A stretch of DNA of 24,111 nucleotides. It comes from DATCKG01 sp036562385 (lineage in GTDB: Bacteria > Bacillota > Sulfobacillia > Symbiobacteriales > Symbiobacteriaceae). The notes beneath the pieces were generated by a model that had not been told where the DNA came from, did not search any database, and saw only the letters and a program-made list of their open reading frames with translations. The position numbers and the translations under genes are program-made. The DNA lies in NCBI GenBank assembly GCA_036562385.1, contig DATCKG010000105.1, positions 1-24,111 on the forward strand, written 5' to 3'. Positions 6,643 to 14,500 of the stretch are shown here, piece after piece. Positions within the stretch are counted from its first letter, which is position 1; every line of letters begins with the position of its first letter.

Positions 6643-6671
6643 AGTCTACCCGGTCCCCCACAGCCTGTCAA
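6643..6671 (-). promoter_or_regulatory. Sigma-A-type promoter of the Rrf2-iscS unit
   Basis: On the minus strand a perfect TTGACA (6666-6671) and TAGACT (6643-6648) are separated by exactly 17 bases. Expected start near 6636, leaving a leader of about 42 bases that contains the dyad. Confidence 0.8.
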
Positions 6672-6811
6672 GCGAGGCGGGCAGCGTGCAGTTTGATCCT
6701 TGAAGCACGCAATGAAATCGGTTACCTTGGGGTCAACCGCTGGGGCGGGGAGCGTTTGTAAGACACAGTGTGTGCGAAGGACATCACCCACACCGTATTG
6801 GGGGTATCGCA

Positions 6812-7462
6812 ATGAACCGTCGGTACCTGATCCTCTCGCCGCTCGTCGTCATCGCCATCTGCCACGTCGCCGCTCGCATTGCGCACCACGCCCTGGGGCC
6901 CTGGGCCTGGGTGCCGACGGTCATGCTGTACTGGGGGCTCCTGGGGGTGGCCATCACCATGGGAAGAGAACCCGCAGCCGTGCGGCGCTGGCTCGCCCCC
7001 GCCCGCGGGGGCCGGGGCTGGACGGCGCTGGCCATCCTTGTCGGGCTGATCCCGCTGCCGATCCTCGTGCAGAACCGGCACCTGCTGGCGGATCCCGTCA
7101 TCCTGGTCTGCTGGCTGCTGTTCGCCCTCATCAATCCCTGGTTCGAGGAGTTCTACTGGCGCGGTCTCTTGCTGGACGCCACTGCCCACTGGCCCGCCTG
7201 GGCCGGCGCGGTGTACTCGACGGTGCTTTTTGTGGCGTTTCACCCGCTGGTGGCGGGTGTATTTTCCGTCGCCAACCGCGACATGGTGGCCCTGACCGCG
7301 CTGGTGCTCATGAGCCTGGCCTGGACCGCCGCCTACCGACGGACGGGAACGCTCCGGTGGGCCGTGGCGTCGCACATCCTCGTCGACCTGGGCAACCTGG
7401 CCGTACCGGTTTTCCTCAACCTCTATGTCCCGCCCCACCTCGCCCAAGGACCGCTGCAGTGA
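6812..7462 (+). CDS. CPBP-family intramembrane metalloprotease-like protein
   Basis: A 216-aa membrane protein of the CPBP (CAAX protease and bacteriocin-processing, Abi) family. The three conserved active-site blocks are present: EEFYWR (within NPWFEEFYWRG, near residues 120-130), FVAFHP, and the C-terminal HILVDLGN. Hydrophobic segments lie near 5-22, 33-50, 70-87, 98-115 and around each motif. Family members include eukaryotic Rce1-type prenyl proteases and bacterial proteins linked to bacteriocin self-protection or regulation; the substrate here is unknown. The ATG at 6812 follows a GGGGG site by 7 bases, and the product then starts MNRRYLILSPL. It is a single plus-strand gene between two minus-strand units, and no bacteriocin-like gene is seen next to it. 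Confidence 0.85.
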   Translation: MNRRYLILSPLVVIAICHVAARIAHHALGPWAWVPTVMLYWGLLGVAITMGREPAAVRRWLAPARGGRGWTALAILVGLIPLPILVQNRHLLADPVILVCWLLFALINPWFEEFYWRGLLLDATAHWPAWAGAVYSTVLFVAFHPLVAGVFSVANRDMVALTALVLMSLAWTAAYRRTGTLRWAVASHILVDLGNLAVPVFLNLYVPPHLAQGPLQ

Positions 7463-7466
7463 ACAT

Positions 7467-7528
7467 AGGACCTCCCCCACGGAATCCTTCGGGATTCTGA
7501 GTGCGTTGGCCACTCTCCGGGGGGTCCT
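7467..7528. terminator. Compound hairpin between convergent gene ends
   Basis: The outer arms AGGACC(T)CCCC (7467-7477) and GGGGGGTCCT (7519-7528) pair, and an inner hairpin GGAATCC-TTCG-GGATTCT (7481-7498) has a stable TTCG loop. It fills the gap between the CPBP and penicillin-binding-protein stops. Neither strand has a good T-tract, so it may act as a transcript-end stabiliser rather than an intrinsic terminator. Confidence 0.4.
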
Positions 7529-7531
7529 GAG

Positions 7532-9634
7532 TCAACGTCGCGGGCCAAGCCGTACCGTCACAATCCCGTGGGCCGGCACCCGGGCGCCGGGCTTGGGATC
7601 CTGGTCCGTCACAAACCCCGATCCCCGGGGCTTGAGCGTCAGGCCCAGCGCCTGTGCCAGCCGGTTCGCCTCGGTCAGCGACAGCCCGGTGAAATCAGGC
7701 ACCGGCACCTCCGTCTCAGCACCGGACCGGGCGGCCAGCTTCAGCTCCACCGCGGTGCCGGCCTTCGCGGGACTACCCGGCGCCGGAGACTGGGAGGCCA
7801 CCACATCCCCTGAGCCCGTGACCTTGGCCGTAAAGCCCGCTTCACTCAGCCGCCGCTGTGCCCAGTCCGCGGGCAGCCACTGGACATTCGGCACGACCTG
7901 CTGCTGGGCGGTGGGTTCCGTCCCGGCCGCTTCCTCCGTCTCCGGCGGAATGCCCATGGCCTGAAGCACCAGGGGCGCCAGCGCCGCAAAGGCCGGGGCA
8001 GCCACCAGGCCGCCGTAACCGGGCGGCGCCGGTTCATCGAAGACAACGATCATGGCCACCCGGGGATCGTCCGCCGGGGCAAAGCCCACGAAGTCCGCCA
8101 CGCCCCGGGGCTTTTCCACACCGTTTTCATACTTCTGGGCCGTACCGGTCTTGCCGCCCACCTTGTAGCCCTTGATCTGAGCCTGCGACCCTGTGCCCTT
8201 CTCCACCACGCTGACCATCAGGTCCCGGACCTCCCGGGCCGTGGTCTCGCTGATCACCACCCGCTTGGGCTGGGTAGGGGCTGTCCATACCACCGTGCCG
8301 TCGGGGTTCCGGATCTCCCGCACCAGGTGGGGCTGCATCAGCTTGCCGCCGTTGGCGATGGCCGCCACTGCAGTCAGCATCTGCAGCGGCGTCACCTCCA
8401 GGTGCTGCCCGATGTACATGTTGGCCCAGTCGATGGGCCGCTTCTGTTCAAAGGGCGTACCGATGGTGGCGCTCTCCTCATGGGAGAAATCGATGCCCGT
8501 GGGTTCCAAAAAGCCGAACCCTTCCAGGTACTTGACGAACTGTTCGTGGGTGAGGCGCTGTCCCACCTGCACCAGGCCCACGTTGCTGGAGTTCTGCAGC
8601 AATTTTGCGATCGTCATGGGGGTTGGATGCTCCGGCACCACACCGTCCCAGTTGGTAATCAGGGTGCCGTCGATGTTCAAGTAACCGGCATCGACGATGG
8701 GCGTATCCAGGGTGATCACCCGCTCCTCCAGGGCCGCCGCGGTGGTGATGATCTTGAAGACGGACCCTGGGGGCAGGGGGGTCACCGCCCAGTTGATGAT
8801 CCGGGTGAAATCCACCGGATCGCCCCAGGTGGATCGGTCGCCGGGGTCGGCTCCCGGTGTCATCGCCATCACGAGGATCTCCCCGGTGTGGACATCCATG
8901 GCCATGAACAACGCCCGCTTGGCGTCGGCCTTCACCCGGAACTCTTCCAGTTTCTTCTCCACCACCTGCTGCAGCCCCGCATCCAGGGTGAGCACCAGGG
9001 TCTTTCCCGGTTCCGGATCCACCTGCTCCTTGACGGTACCTTCGATCGGTGTGCCGGCACTGGTTACCTCCGAGATGATGTATCCCGGCTTCCCTGCCAG
9101 CTCGCTTTCGTAACGGGCCTCCAGGCCGTACTCTCCCTTGCCGTCGTTCATGTATCCCAGGACCTGGTTGGCCGTCCGGCCCTGAGGATAGCGGCGCTCC
9201 TGCCGCGCCTCAAAATCAATCCCCGGCAGCCGCAGCTTGGCCACCGCGTCCCGGGTCTCCAGGTCCAGCCCATGCTTCAGCGGAACGTACCCGCTGTTGG
9301 GATTGGCCTCCAGTTTCGCCTGGATAGCAGCCGCATCCAGCCCGAGGGCAGACGCCAGGGCGCCGGCCACCTTCGGGTAGTCGTCCGGCTTGATCTGCCG
9401 GGTGTCAGCCACCACGGTGTAGGTGGTCACCGTCATGGCCAGCACCCGCCCGTTCCGATCCAGGATGGAGCCCCGCTCCGGCTGCAGCGTCTGCCGGACC
9501 AGCCGGAAGTCCTCCACTCGCTCGACGATCTCCGCGGCCTTGACTCCCTGAATCCAGATCAGGCGGCCCGACAGGACCACCACGGCCAACACCACGATGA
9601 AACTCAGCACCCGAGTCCGCCCGCGCAAACCCAT
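7532..9634 (-). CDS. Class B penicillin-binding protein (FtsI/SpoVD type) with PASTA domains
   Basis: A peptidoglycan transpeptidase acting outside the membrane in septal or spore-cortex wall synthesis. The 700-aa product has one N-terminal membrane anchor (about 9-27), a dimerisation/pedestal domain with RGSILDRNGRVLA (54-66), and the transpeptidase domain. The catalytic motifs are SVFK (S291, K294), SSN (349-351) and KTGT (495-498). Two PASTA repeats follow at about 578-635 and 642-697. GGAGGAGG precedes the ATG. The PASTA pair is typical of Gram-positive division PBPs such as PbpB and PBP2x, while SpoVD usually has one. The gene is not in a division (dcw) cluster, so a sporulation or accessory role is also possible. 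It lies 25 bases downstream of an unknown gene and is probably cotranscribed with it. Confidence 0.93.
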   Translation of the reverse strand: MGLRGRTRVLSFIVVLAVVVLSGRLIWIQGVKAAEIVERVEDFRLVRQTLQPERGSILDRNGRVLAMTVTTYTVVADTRQIKPDDYPKVAGALASALGLDAAAIQAKLEANPNSGYVPLKHGLDLETRDAVAKLRLPGIDFEARQERRYPQGRTANQVLGYMNDGKGEYGLEARYESELAGKPGYIISEVTSAGTPIEGTVKEQVDPEPGKTLVLTLDAGLQQVVEKKLEEFRVKADAKRALFMAMDVHTGEILVMAMTPGADPGDRSTWGDPVDFTRIINWAVTPLPPGSVFKIITTAAALEERVITLDTPIVDAGYLNIDGTLITNWDGVVPEHPTPMTIAKLLQNSSNVGLVQVGQRLTHEQFVKYLEGFGFLEPTGIDFSHEESATIGTPFEQKRPIDWANMYIGQHLEVTPLQMLTAVAAIANGGKLMQPHLVREIRNPDGTVVWTAPTQPKRVVISETTAREVRDLMVSVVEKGTGSQAQIKGYKVGGKTGTAQKYENGVEKPRGVADFVGFAPADDPRVAMIVVFDEPAPPGYGGLVAAPAFAALAPLVLQAMGIPPETEEAAGTEPTAQQQVVPNVQWLPADWAQRRLSEAGFTAKVTGSGDVVASQSPAPGSPAKAGTAVELKLAARSGAETEVPVPDFTGLSLTEANRLAQALGLTLKPRGSGFVTDQDPKPGARVPAHGIVTVRLGPRR

Positions 9635-9659
9635 GGATGCGTCCTCCTCCGCCTTCTGC

Positions 9660-10292
9660 TCACCAGTGCCGGCTCCAGCCCATTTGCCGGTACAGTCGGC
9701 TCACCACTGCATCAAAGCGCCGGATCTGCTCGGCCATCCAGTTGCCCTCCCTGAGCTCCGGCACGGTCATGTAGCTCTCCCGGGCCTTGAACCCAATAAA
9801 AAGTTCCCGATCCTCCAGGGAGGAGACCTGCAGTGAGTAACCGGTGGTAGCCGAACACCACTCCCAGGTCAGGGTGAAGCGGCGGTCCAGCATGGGCTCC
9901 CCGCCCCCATCCTCGGCGGCAAAGGCCTGGGCCACCATCTGAAGCGGGCGCCCGGGCCCGCCTTCCACCACCATGGAGAAACCGGATTCCACCGACGTGA
10001 GACGGAACACCCCCGCCATCTCCAGGAGAATCGCCGCGAGGATGTGCGTCTGCAGATTCAGCGGTGCACCTGCAATTTCGAGGTGATAGCGGTCCAGCCG
10101 AATATAAAGCCGGCCCGGCCCCTGTGACCGCAGTTCCAGTTCGTCGTCGTACAGCTCCGGCTCCAGCCGGTCGATCAGTCCCTCCGCCAGCAGCCGGGCC
10201 CGCGCCCCGTCGGCAACGTCCCGAATGCGGTCCCGTAGGGTAAAAAGTTCTTCGAACTCCACCACCAGGGATTGTTCCATCTCGGGCTGCAT
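9660..10292 (-). CDS. Uncharacterised protein, 210 aa, upstream of the PBP gene
   Basis: I do not recognise a family. The product has no signal peptide or membrane helix, is acidic in the first third (EELFTLRDRIRDVADGARARLLAEGLIDRLEPELYDDELELR in pieces around residues 13-55) and appears alpha/beta overall. It contains a possible beta-rich middle (LYIRLDRYHLEIAG) and an aromatic C-terminus. The ATG at 10292 follows GGAGGG with 7-base spacing; a longer reading to 10421 lacks a ribosome site and covers the intergenic region. The 25-base gap to the penicillin-binding protein suggests one transcript and perhaps a cytoplasmic role related to wall synthesis, but that is only neighbourhood inference. 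Confidence 0.7.
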   Translation of the reverse strand: MQPEMEQSLVVEFEELFTLRDRIRDVADGARARLLAEGLIDRLEPELYDDELELRSQGPGRLYIRLDRYHLEIAGAPLNLQTHILAAILLEMAGVFRLTSVESGFSMVVEGGPGRPLQMVAQAFAAEDGGGEPMLDRRFTLTWEWCSATTGYSLQVSSLEDRELFIGFKARESYMTVPELREGNWMAEQIRRFDAVVSRLYRQMGWSRHW

Positions 10293-10459
10293 CGCATCTC
10301 CCTCCGGTCCCACGCTGAAACGGCTGGATCTCCCTCCAAGCCCTCCTCTACAGTCTAACGATTTCCGGCGGATTTGGCATCTCCCCGGAAGACAGTTGGT
10401 CCGGGCGTGAACCTTACGCACTGCGGGCCCCGTCCAATTTACCGAAAGGGGGACATTGC

Positions 10460-10837
10460 ATGGGACTCTTTGACGCCCTGATGGGTAATGCCTCGGAGGT
10501 CAGCGCGGCGGAGGCCCAGCGGGAGTTCGAGAAGATCCTGGCAGAAGGGGAAACTGTCGAAAAAGCCTACCGGCTGATCCGGGATATGTTCCTGTTCACG
10601 AACCGCCGGCTGATCCTGGTCGACCGGCAGGGGCTCACGGGCAAGAAAATCGAGTACCATTCCATCCCGTATCGCTCCATCGTCCATTTCTCCATCGAGA
10701 CGGCCGGCCACTTCGACCTGGATGCGGAACTGAAGATCTGGGTAACTGGACAGCCGGAGCCCATCCAGAAGCAATTCAACCGCAGTCTCAACATCTACGA
10801 ACTGCAGCGGGTACTGGCTCGCTACGTCCTCCGGTAA
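10460..10837 (+). CDS. Bacterial PH-domain protein (bPH type), 125 aa
   Basis: The product matches the bacterial pleckstrin-homology pattern: an N-terminal GLFDALMGNA helix, then EKAYRLIRDMFLFTNRRLI, then VDRQGLTGKKIEYHSIPYRS, then IVHFSIETAGHFDLDAELKIW, and a C-terminal helix LNIYELQRVLARYVL. Proteins of this kind are common single-gene products in Firmicutes and have no well-established role. The length is usual for the family. The ATG at 10460 has AAAGGGGG upstream. It is divergent from the 210-aa gene and followed by a strong terminator, so it is transcribed alone. Confidence 0.88.
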   Translation: MGLFDALMGNASEVSAAEAQREFEKILAEGETVEKAYRLIRDMFLFTNRRLILVDRQGLTGKKIEYHSIPYRSIVHFSIETAGHFDLDAELKIWVTGQPEPIQKQFNRSLNIYELQRVLARYVLR

Positions 10838-10850
10838 GGAGCACGAAGCC

Positions 10851-10888
10851 CACCGCCGGCTTGCTGGAGCGGCGGTGTCTTTTCGTTT
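10851..10888 (+). terminator. Rho-independent terminator of the PH-domain gene
   Basis: A perfect 8-bp stem CACCGCCG (10851-10858) / CGGCGGTG (10870-10877) is followed by TCTTTTCGTTT. Confidence 0.85.
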
Positions 10889-10889
10889 G

Positions 10890-10909
10890 TGTTATGATGA
10901 GCACATAAC
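10890..10909 (+). promoter_or_regulatory. Candidate extended -10 promoter with overlapping dyad
   Basis: TGTTATGAT (10890-10898) is an extended -10 box (TGN plus TATGAT) starting right after the preceding terminator's T-tract. A perfect 6-bp inverted repeat GTTATG/CATAAC (10891-10896 and 10904-10909) overlaps it and could be an operator. No good -35 box is seen. Confidence 0.45.
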
Positions 10910-10935
10910 AAATCCCATCGATCGGAGGAACGTCC

Positions 10936-11436
10936 ATGACTGATCCGCTTCGTGCCGAAACAGCCGAACCAGAACCGCTTCGGCGTGTGCGGACCGCCCT
11001 GCAGGCCGCCGGCGTCGAAGGGGAGATCCGGCTCTTTCCGGCACCGCTACCTACCGCTGAAGCAGCCGCCAAAGCAGTAGGCAGTGATCTGGGCCGCATC
11101 GCCAAGTCCGTCCTGTTCTTTGCCGGCGGCGAGCCGGTACTGGTGGTCACCGCCGGCGACCGGCGGGTGGACCGGAAAAAGGTGAAGGCGCTGATGGGCG
11201 GCGGGAAAGTAACCGTCGCCTCCGCGGAGCAGGTACCGGAAGTGACCGGGTTCGTGGCCGGCGGCGTCGCGCCGGTGGGGCTGCTGAGGCCCGTCACCGT
11301 CTTGCTGGATGAGAGCCTGCAGCGCTTTCCTGATATCTGGGCCGGAGGTGGCATCCCCGAGGCGCTGCTCCGCATCCGGGTGGCCGATCTGCCACGGGCC
11401 ACCGGCGGCCGCTTCGCAGACGTCACCCAGGACTAG
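10936..11436 (+). CDS. YbaK/EbsC-type aminoacyl-tRNA deacylase
   Basis: A member of the YbaK/ProX superfamily, which hydrolyses wrongly charged tRNAs (for example Cys- or Ala-tRNA-Pro) in trans. The 166-aa product has the conserved IAKSVLFFAGGEPVLVVTAGDRRVD block in pieces around residues 55-80, the catalytic-type lysine in AKSVLF, and the glycine-rich GFVAGGVAPVGLL loop that closes the active site. Length is normal. GGAGG lies 7 bases before the ATG. The gene is single and convergent with the MFS gene; the two stop codons share the palindrome CTAG. Which mischarged tRNA it edits cannot be told. It fits the translation-quality theme of the window. Confidence 0.9.
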   Translation: MTDPLRAETAEPEPLRRVRTALQAAGVEGEIRLFPAPLPTAEAAAKAVGSDLGRIAKSVLFFAGGEPVLVVTAGDRRVDRKKVKALMGGGKVTVASAEQVPEVTGFVAGGVAPVGLLRPVTVLLDESLQRFPDIWAGGGIPEALLRIRVADLPRATGGRFADVTQD

Positions 11437-12632
11437 GCAGGAGCCGCCCGCAGCCGCCGCTCCAGTTCCCGCCACCGCTTCAGCCCCAGGCAGAATCCGC
11501 CGATCCCGAGGCCGGCAGCGAAGTACAGGGCCCAGGGCAGCCCCAGCCGGCCGGAGGCGAAGGCGTACTCCATAAGGACGCCGCCCACGACGTTGCCCAG
11601 CGTCTCCCCCATGCCCCAGGCAAAGGAGGAGACCCCAAAATAGCTCCCCACCGCCCCGGGCGGGGCCAGCAAGGAGACGGCCGTATCCGCGGTGGGCATC
11701 AGGAGCATCTCGCCGGCCACGAAGACCAGCACCGCCGCCAGCAGCCCGACAAAGTCCCGCGCGAAGGCCACCAGCCCCAGCCCGGTCCCCAGGGCCGCTG
11801 TCCCAAGCCCCATGGCCGTCAGGGGATGGAGATGGCTAAGCACCGCCTTCGTCACAGCGGTCTGAAACAGCACCACCGTCAGGCTGCTGAGCGTCCACAG
11901 CAAGCCGATCTGCGCCTCCACCCCGAGGACCTGACCGGCAAAGAGCGGAACGGCCAGGCCCAGTTGCGCAAAGAGCATCCAGGCCAGGGTGGCAGCCACG
12001 CTGAAAGCCACGTACGGTAAGTCTGCCAGCACCTCCCGCCAGGGCGGGGCTGCCTCCCGGGCCGGGGTGCTTGGGTCCTCAAGGAGCCGCCAGGTGGCCA
12101 GGGCCAGCCCTCCGTGGAGGGCCGCGGCGGTGCCGAACAGCACCGGCAGCGGTCCCCGGACCAGCAGCGCCCCCGCCATGGGCCCGGCGCTGATCCCCAG
12201 GCTGGCGGCCATGCCCCGCAGGGAGAAGGCCGTGTTCCGGGCCTTCGCCGGGGCCAGTTGGGTGATTCCTGCCTTGGCAGCGGGTCCGTACAACCCGCCT
12301 CCCAGGCCGGTCACCCCGGCGGCCAGCAGCAGCCCCGGCAGTCCCGCAGCCACCCCCAGAGCGCCGATGCCCCCCGCCCGCAGGCTGAGGCCGGCCACCA
12401 GGACGGGCCTGCGGCCGAACCGATCGGCCAGCGCCCCACCCAAAAGGGAGCCGACCAGAAGGCTCACCGACTGGGCGCCCAGCACCAGGCCCACCTCCGC
12501 GGGGCTCAGCCCCCGCCGGGTTGTCAGCAGCACCGCCAGGTACGGCAGCAGCATGTACCAACCAGCGTGAAACAGGAGGATGCCCGCCAGCAGCACCCAC
12601 ATGGAACGTCCGAACCGTCGGATCGTCTCCAC
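11433..12632 (-). CDS. Major facilitator superfamily transporter
   Basis: A 399-aa, about 12-helix membrane protein. Helix 1 starts at MWVLLAGILLFHAGWYML, and the MFS signature GGALADRFGRRPVLV (motif A) lies between helices 2 and 3. The C-terminal half repeats the fold, and the last residues are basic (LKRWRELERRLRAAPA). It resembles drug or sugar efflux proteins of the DHA1 type, with no residue pattern that fixes the substrate. The start GTG at 12632 is chosen because GAGGGGGT lies 8 bases upstream and the protein then has a short cytoplasmic tail ETIRRFGRS. It is divergent from the small Cys4 gene at 12768. Confidence 0.9.
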   Translation of the reverse strand: METIRRFGRSMWVLLAGILLFHAGWYMLLPYLAVLLTTRRGLSPAEVGLVLGAQSVSLLVGSLLGGALADRFGRRPVLVAGLSLRAGGIGALGVAAGLPGLLLAAGVTGLGGGLYGPAAKAGITQLAPAKARNTAFSLRGMAASLGISAGPMAGALLVRGPLPVLFGTAAALHGGLALATWRLLEDPSTPAREAAPPWREVLADLPYVAFSVAATLAWMLFAQLGLAVPLFAGQVLGVEAQIGLLWTLSSLTVVLFQTAVTKAVLSHLHPLTAMGLGTAALGTGLGLVAFARDFVGLLAAVLVFVAGEMLLMPTADTAVSLLAPPGAVGSYFGVSSFAWGMGETLGNVVGGVLMEYAFASGRLGLPWALYFAAGLGIGGFCLGLKRWRELERRLRAAPA

Positions 12633-12672
12633 GCTCTGGCACCCCCTCGCTGGTAGGTTGCCCCGATTTGCC

Positions 12673-12716
12673 AGCATTCCCACCTTGGTGGGATGCTTTC
12701 TGTCAATATGTACATA
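12673..12716. repeat. Hairpin and 10-base palindrome between divergent genes
   Basis: Arms 12673-12684 and 12687-12697 form a near-perfect hairpin (one bulge) in the leader of the MFS gene. Ten bases further is the perfect palindrome TATGTACATA (12707-12716), next to a minus-strand TTGACA (12701-12706). The palindrome could be an operator shared by both genes. No convincing -10 box goes with that TTGACA. Confidence 0.45.
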
Positions 12717-12767
12717 AAGGATTTATCTGTTTAGTGTTGAAGTATAGGGGTGGAGGGAGGATTCGGC

Positions 12768-12956
12768 ATGTCTGAACAGATCCGGTGTATGCTGTGCGGC
12801 AGGCCTCCCGAAGGAGATCCCGACTTCATGATCCGCTTCCTGCAGCACAGGGAGGCGGAAAAGCAGGGACGGGCCCGGGGTCCGCTCCGGTATATCTGCC
12901 CTGTTTGCTCGGGACGGGTTCGTTACGAGGCAGAAAAGACGCAAAAGGAATCCTAG
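12768..12956 (+). CDS. Small Cys4 zinc-binding protein, 62 aa (DUF2197-like)
   Basis: The product has MLCGRP and CPVC motifs: CMLC at residues 8-11 and CPVC near 45-48, separated by a basic helix (DFMIRFLQHREAEKQGRARG). This is the layout of short DUF2197-type zinc proteins in Firmicutes, whose function is unknown. The ATG at 12768 follows GGAGGGAGG with good spacing; an in-frame start 18 bases upstream would sit before the ribosome site. It is divergent from the MFS gene and ends 6 bases before a strong bidirectional terminator. Confidence 0.7.
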   Translation: MSEQIRCMLCGRPPEGDPDFMIRFLQHREAEKQGRARGPLRYICPVCSGRVRYEAEKTQKES

Positions 12957-12962
12957 CTGAAA

Positions 12963-12991
12963 GCCCCGCTGCCCGGGCGGCAGCGGGGCTC
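12963..12991. terminator. Bidirectional terminator hairpin
   Basis: A perfect 12-bp stem AGCCCCGCTGCC (12963-12974) / GGCAGCGGGGCT (12980-12991) with a 5-base loop lies between the convergent ends of the Cys4 gene and the histidine kinase gene. T-tracts are short on both sides (TTTC on the minus strand). Confidence 0.7.
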
Positions 12992-12998
12992 GCTATAT

Positions 12999-14486
12999 TC
13001 ATGCCGGCTCCTGTACCGGCAGCACGGCCGGTAAGGTGAACGTAAAGGCTGCTCCTTTGCCCACTTCGCTTTCCACCCAGATGCGGCCGCCGTGAGCTTC
13101 CACGATGGCCTTGCAAATCGCGAGCCCCAGCCCCGTACCCGGGGCCTTCCGGGCAGCGCCGCTGTTCACCCGGTAGAATTTCTCAAAGATTCGGTACAGC
13201 TGGTCCTCCGGGATGCCCGGCCCCTGGTCCGCCACGCGGACCCACACATGCGGTCCGTCCACGCCCATGCTGACGGTGACGGTACTGCCCCTGCCGCTGA
13301 ACTTGATCGCGTTGCTCAGGAGGTTGACCAGCACCTGTTCCACCCGGTCGGCATCGGCCATGGCCGCGGGCAGGTCGGCAGCCAGTTCCATATTCACCCG
13401 GACCCCGTGCTGGCTGGCAAAGGTGTCCAGCTCTGCCACCGCCCGCTGAACCGCTTCGGACAGCGACAGCGGCTCCCGGTGAATCTCCAGCTTGCCTGCC
13501 TCGATCCGGGAGATGTCCAGGATGTCGTTGATCAGCCGGATGAGCCGGTCGGCGTTGTGCTGGGCGATTTCCAACAGTCGCCGCGCCTCTTCGGGCAGAT
13601 CGCCGGCGATGCCCCCCAGCAGCAGGCCCAGGGCCCCGCGTACCGAGGTCATGGGAGTCCTCAGTTCGTGGGACACGGTGGCGATCTGCTCGGCGTTGGC
13701 CCGGGCCAACTCCGCCTCGAGGGTGCAGTCCCGGTAGATGTAAAGCCGGCCGATCACGTCCTGCGCCTCATCCAGTACCGGCGCCGAGAACTCCTGAAAC
13801 ACCCGTCGGGGCTCCTGCCGAGTCTCCAGAAGCTGGCTGCTGGTGCGGCGGCCGGACAGAACGGGCATGGCGCCTCCTTCCCGGAAGATGCGGGAAGCTG
13901 CCCGCCGCAGCTTCCCGAGGGAGCAGTTCCGGAGGGAAGCCATGTCAAGGCCCAACAGTTCGCAGGCCAGATGGTTGGCAACCACACAGTTTCCACGGTT
14001 GTCCACCATGATGATGGCCTCGTTTACCGAGTCCAGCATCGCCTGCAGAAGGCGGGCCGCGGTGTCCGCACGGTCCCGGGCCACCTCCAGTTCCCGCAGC
14101 CGCTCGTGCAGCTCCTCCTCCAGGAGCTTTCGCGGGGTGATATCGCGGGCTATGCCCACATAGGCGGCCACCTGACCCCGGTCATCCAACACCCGGGTAA
14201 TGGAGAGGTAGGAATGCCAGAGGGATCCGTCCTTCCGTCGGTTGATCACCTCACCGACCCACTTGCCCTGTCGGTTCAGGTGATCCCACATCTCCTGATA
14301 CGTCTCCGACGGCGTAAGTCCCGACTTCATGAAGTTGGTCTTGCGCCCGATCATTTCGTGCCGGCGGTAGCCGGTCATCCGCTCGTAGGCGGGATTGACG
14401 TCGGTGATGCTCGTGCTCGCGTCGGTGATCAGAATCCCGTCCAGGCTGTTCCAGTAAACCTCTCGCAGCAGCCTCGTGAAATCCAC
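12999..14486 (-). CDS. Sensor histidine kinase with two PAS domains
   Basis: A 495-aa soluble sensor kinase with no membrane segment, so the signal is cytoplasmic. PAS domain 1 spans about 8-118 (DGILITDASTSITDVNPAYERMTGY, in pieces; ends with the PAC-type YVGIARDITPRK). A coiled-coil linker runs about 119-145. PAS domain 2 spans about 146-256. The HisKA domain has ATVSHELRTPM with phospho-acceptor H273. The ATPase domain has the N-box NLLSNAIKFS (N392), G1 DQGPGIP (420-426) and G2 GTGLGLAI (450-457). The GTG start at 14486 follows AAGGGG. It lies 14 bases behind the CheY-like gene, with which it shares a promoter. No cofactor ligand such as a heme histidine is evident in the PAS domains. Confidence 0.93.
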   Translation of the reverse strand: MDFTRLLREVYWNSLDGILITDASTSITDVNPAYERMTGYRRHEMIGRKTNFMKSGLTPSETYQEMWDHLNRQGKWVGEVINRRKDGSLWHSYLSITRVLDDRGQVAAYVGIARDITPRKLLEEELHERLRELEVARDRADTAARLLQAMLDSVNEAIIMVDNRGNCVVANHLACELLGLDMASLRNCSLGKLRRAASRIFREGGAMPVLSGRRTSSQLLETRQEPRRVFQEFSAPVLDEAQDVIGRLYIYRDCTLEAELARANAEQIATVSHELRTPMTSVRGALGLLLGGIAGDLPEEARRLLEIAQHNADRLIRLINDILDISRIEAGKLEIHREPLSLSEAVQRAVAELDTFASQHGVRVNMELAADLPAAMADADRVEQVLVNLLSNAIKFSGRGSTVTVSMGVDGPHVWVRVADQGPGIPEDQLYRIFEKFYRVNSGAARKAPGTGLGLAICKAIVEAHGGRIWVESEVGKGAAFTFTLPAVLPVQEPA

Positions 14487-14500
14487 TTTACGTAATCCCC

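Noticed and set aside
6812..7462. Bacteriocin immunity or anti-phage role for the CPBP protein
   Set aside because: The family includes such proteins, but there is no bacteriocin precursor, ABC exporter or defence gene next to it.
8327..9754. Plus-strand open frame of 475 codons antisense to the penicillin-binding protein gene
   Set aside because: His/Gln/Gly/Arg-rich translation, no ribosome site and no homology-like pattern; similar antisense frames oppose rarA, the kinase, iscS, aspS and hisS.
12673..12697. Rho-independent terminator on the plus strand
   Set aside because: No plus-strand gene lies upstream to be terminated and the T-tract is poor, so it is listed only as a hairpin in the MFS leader.
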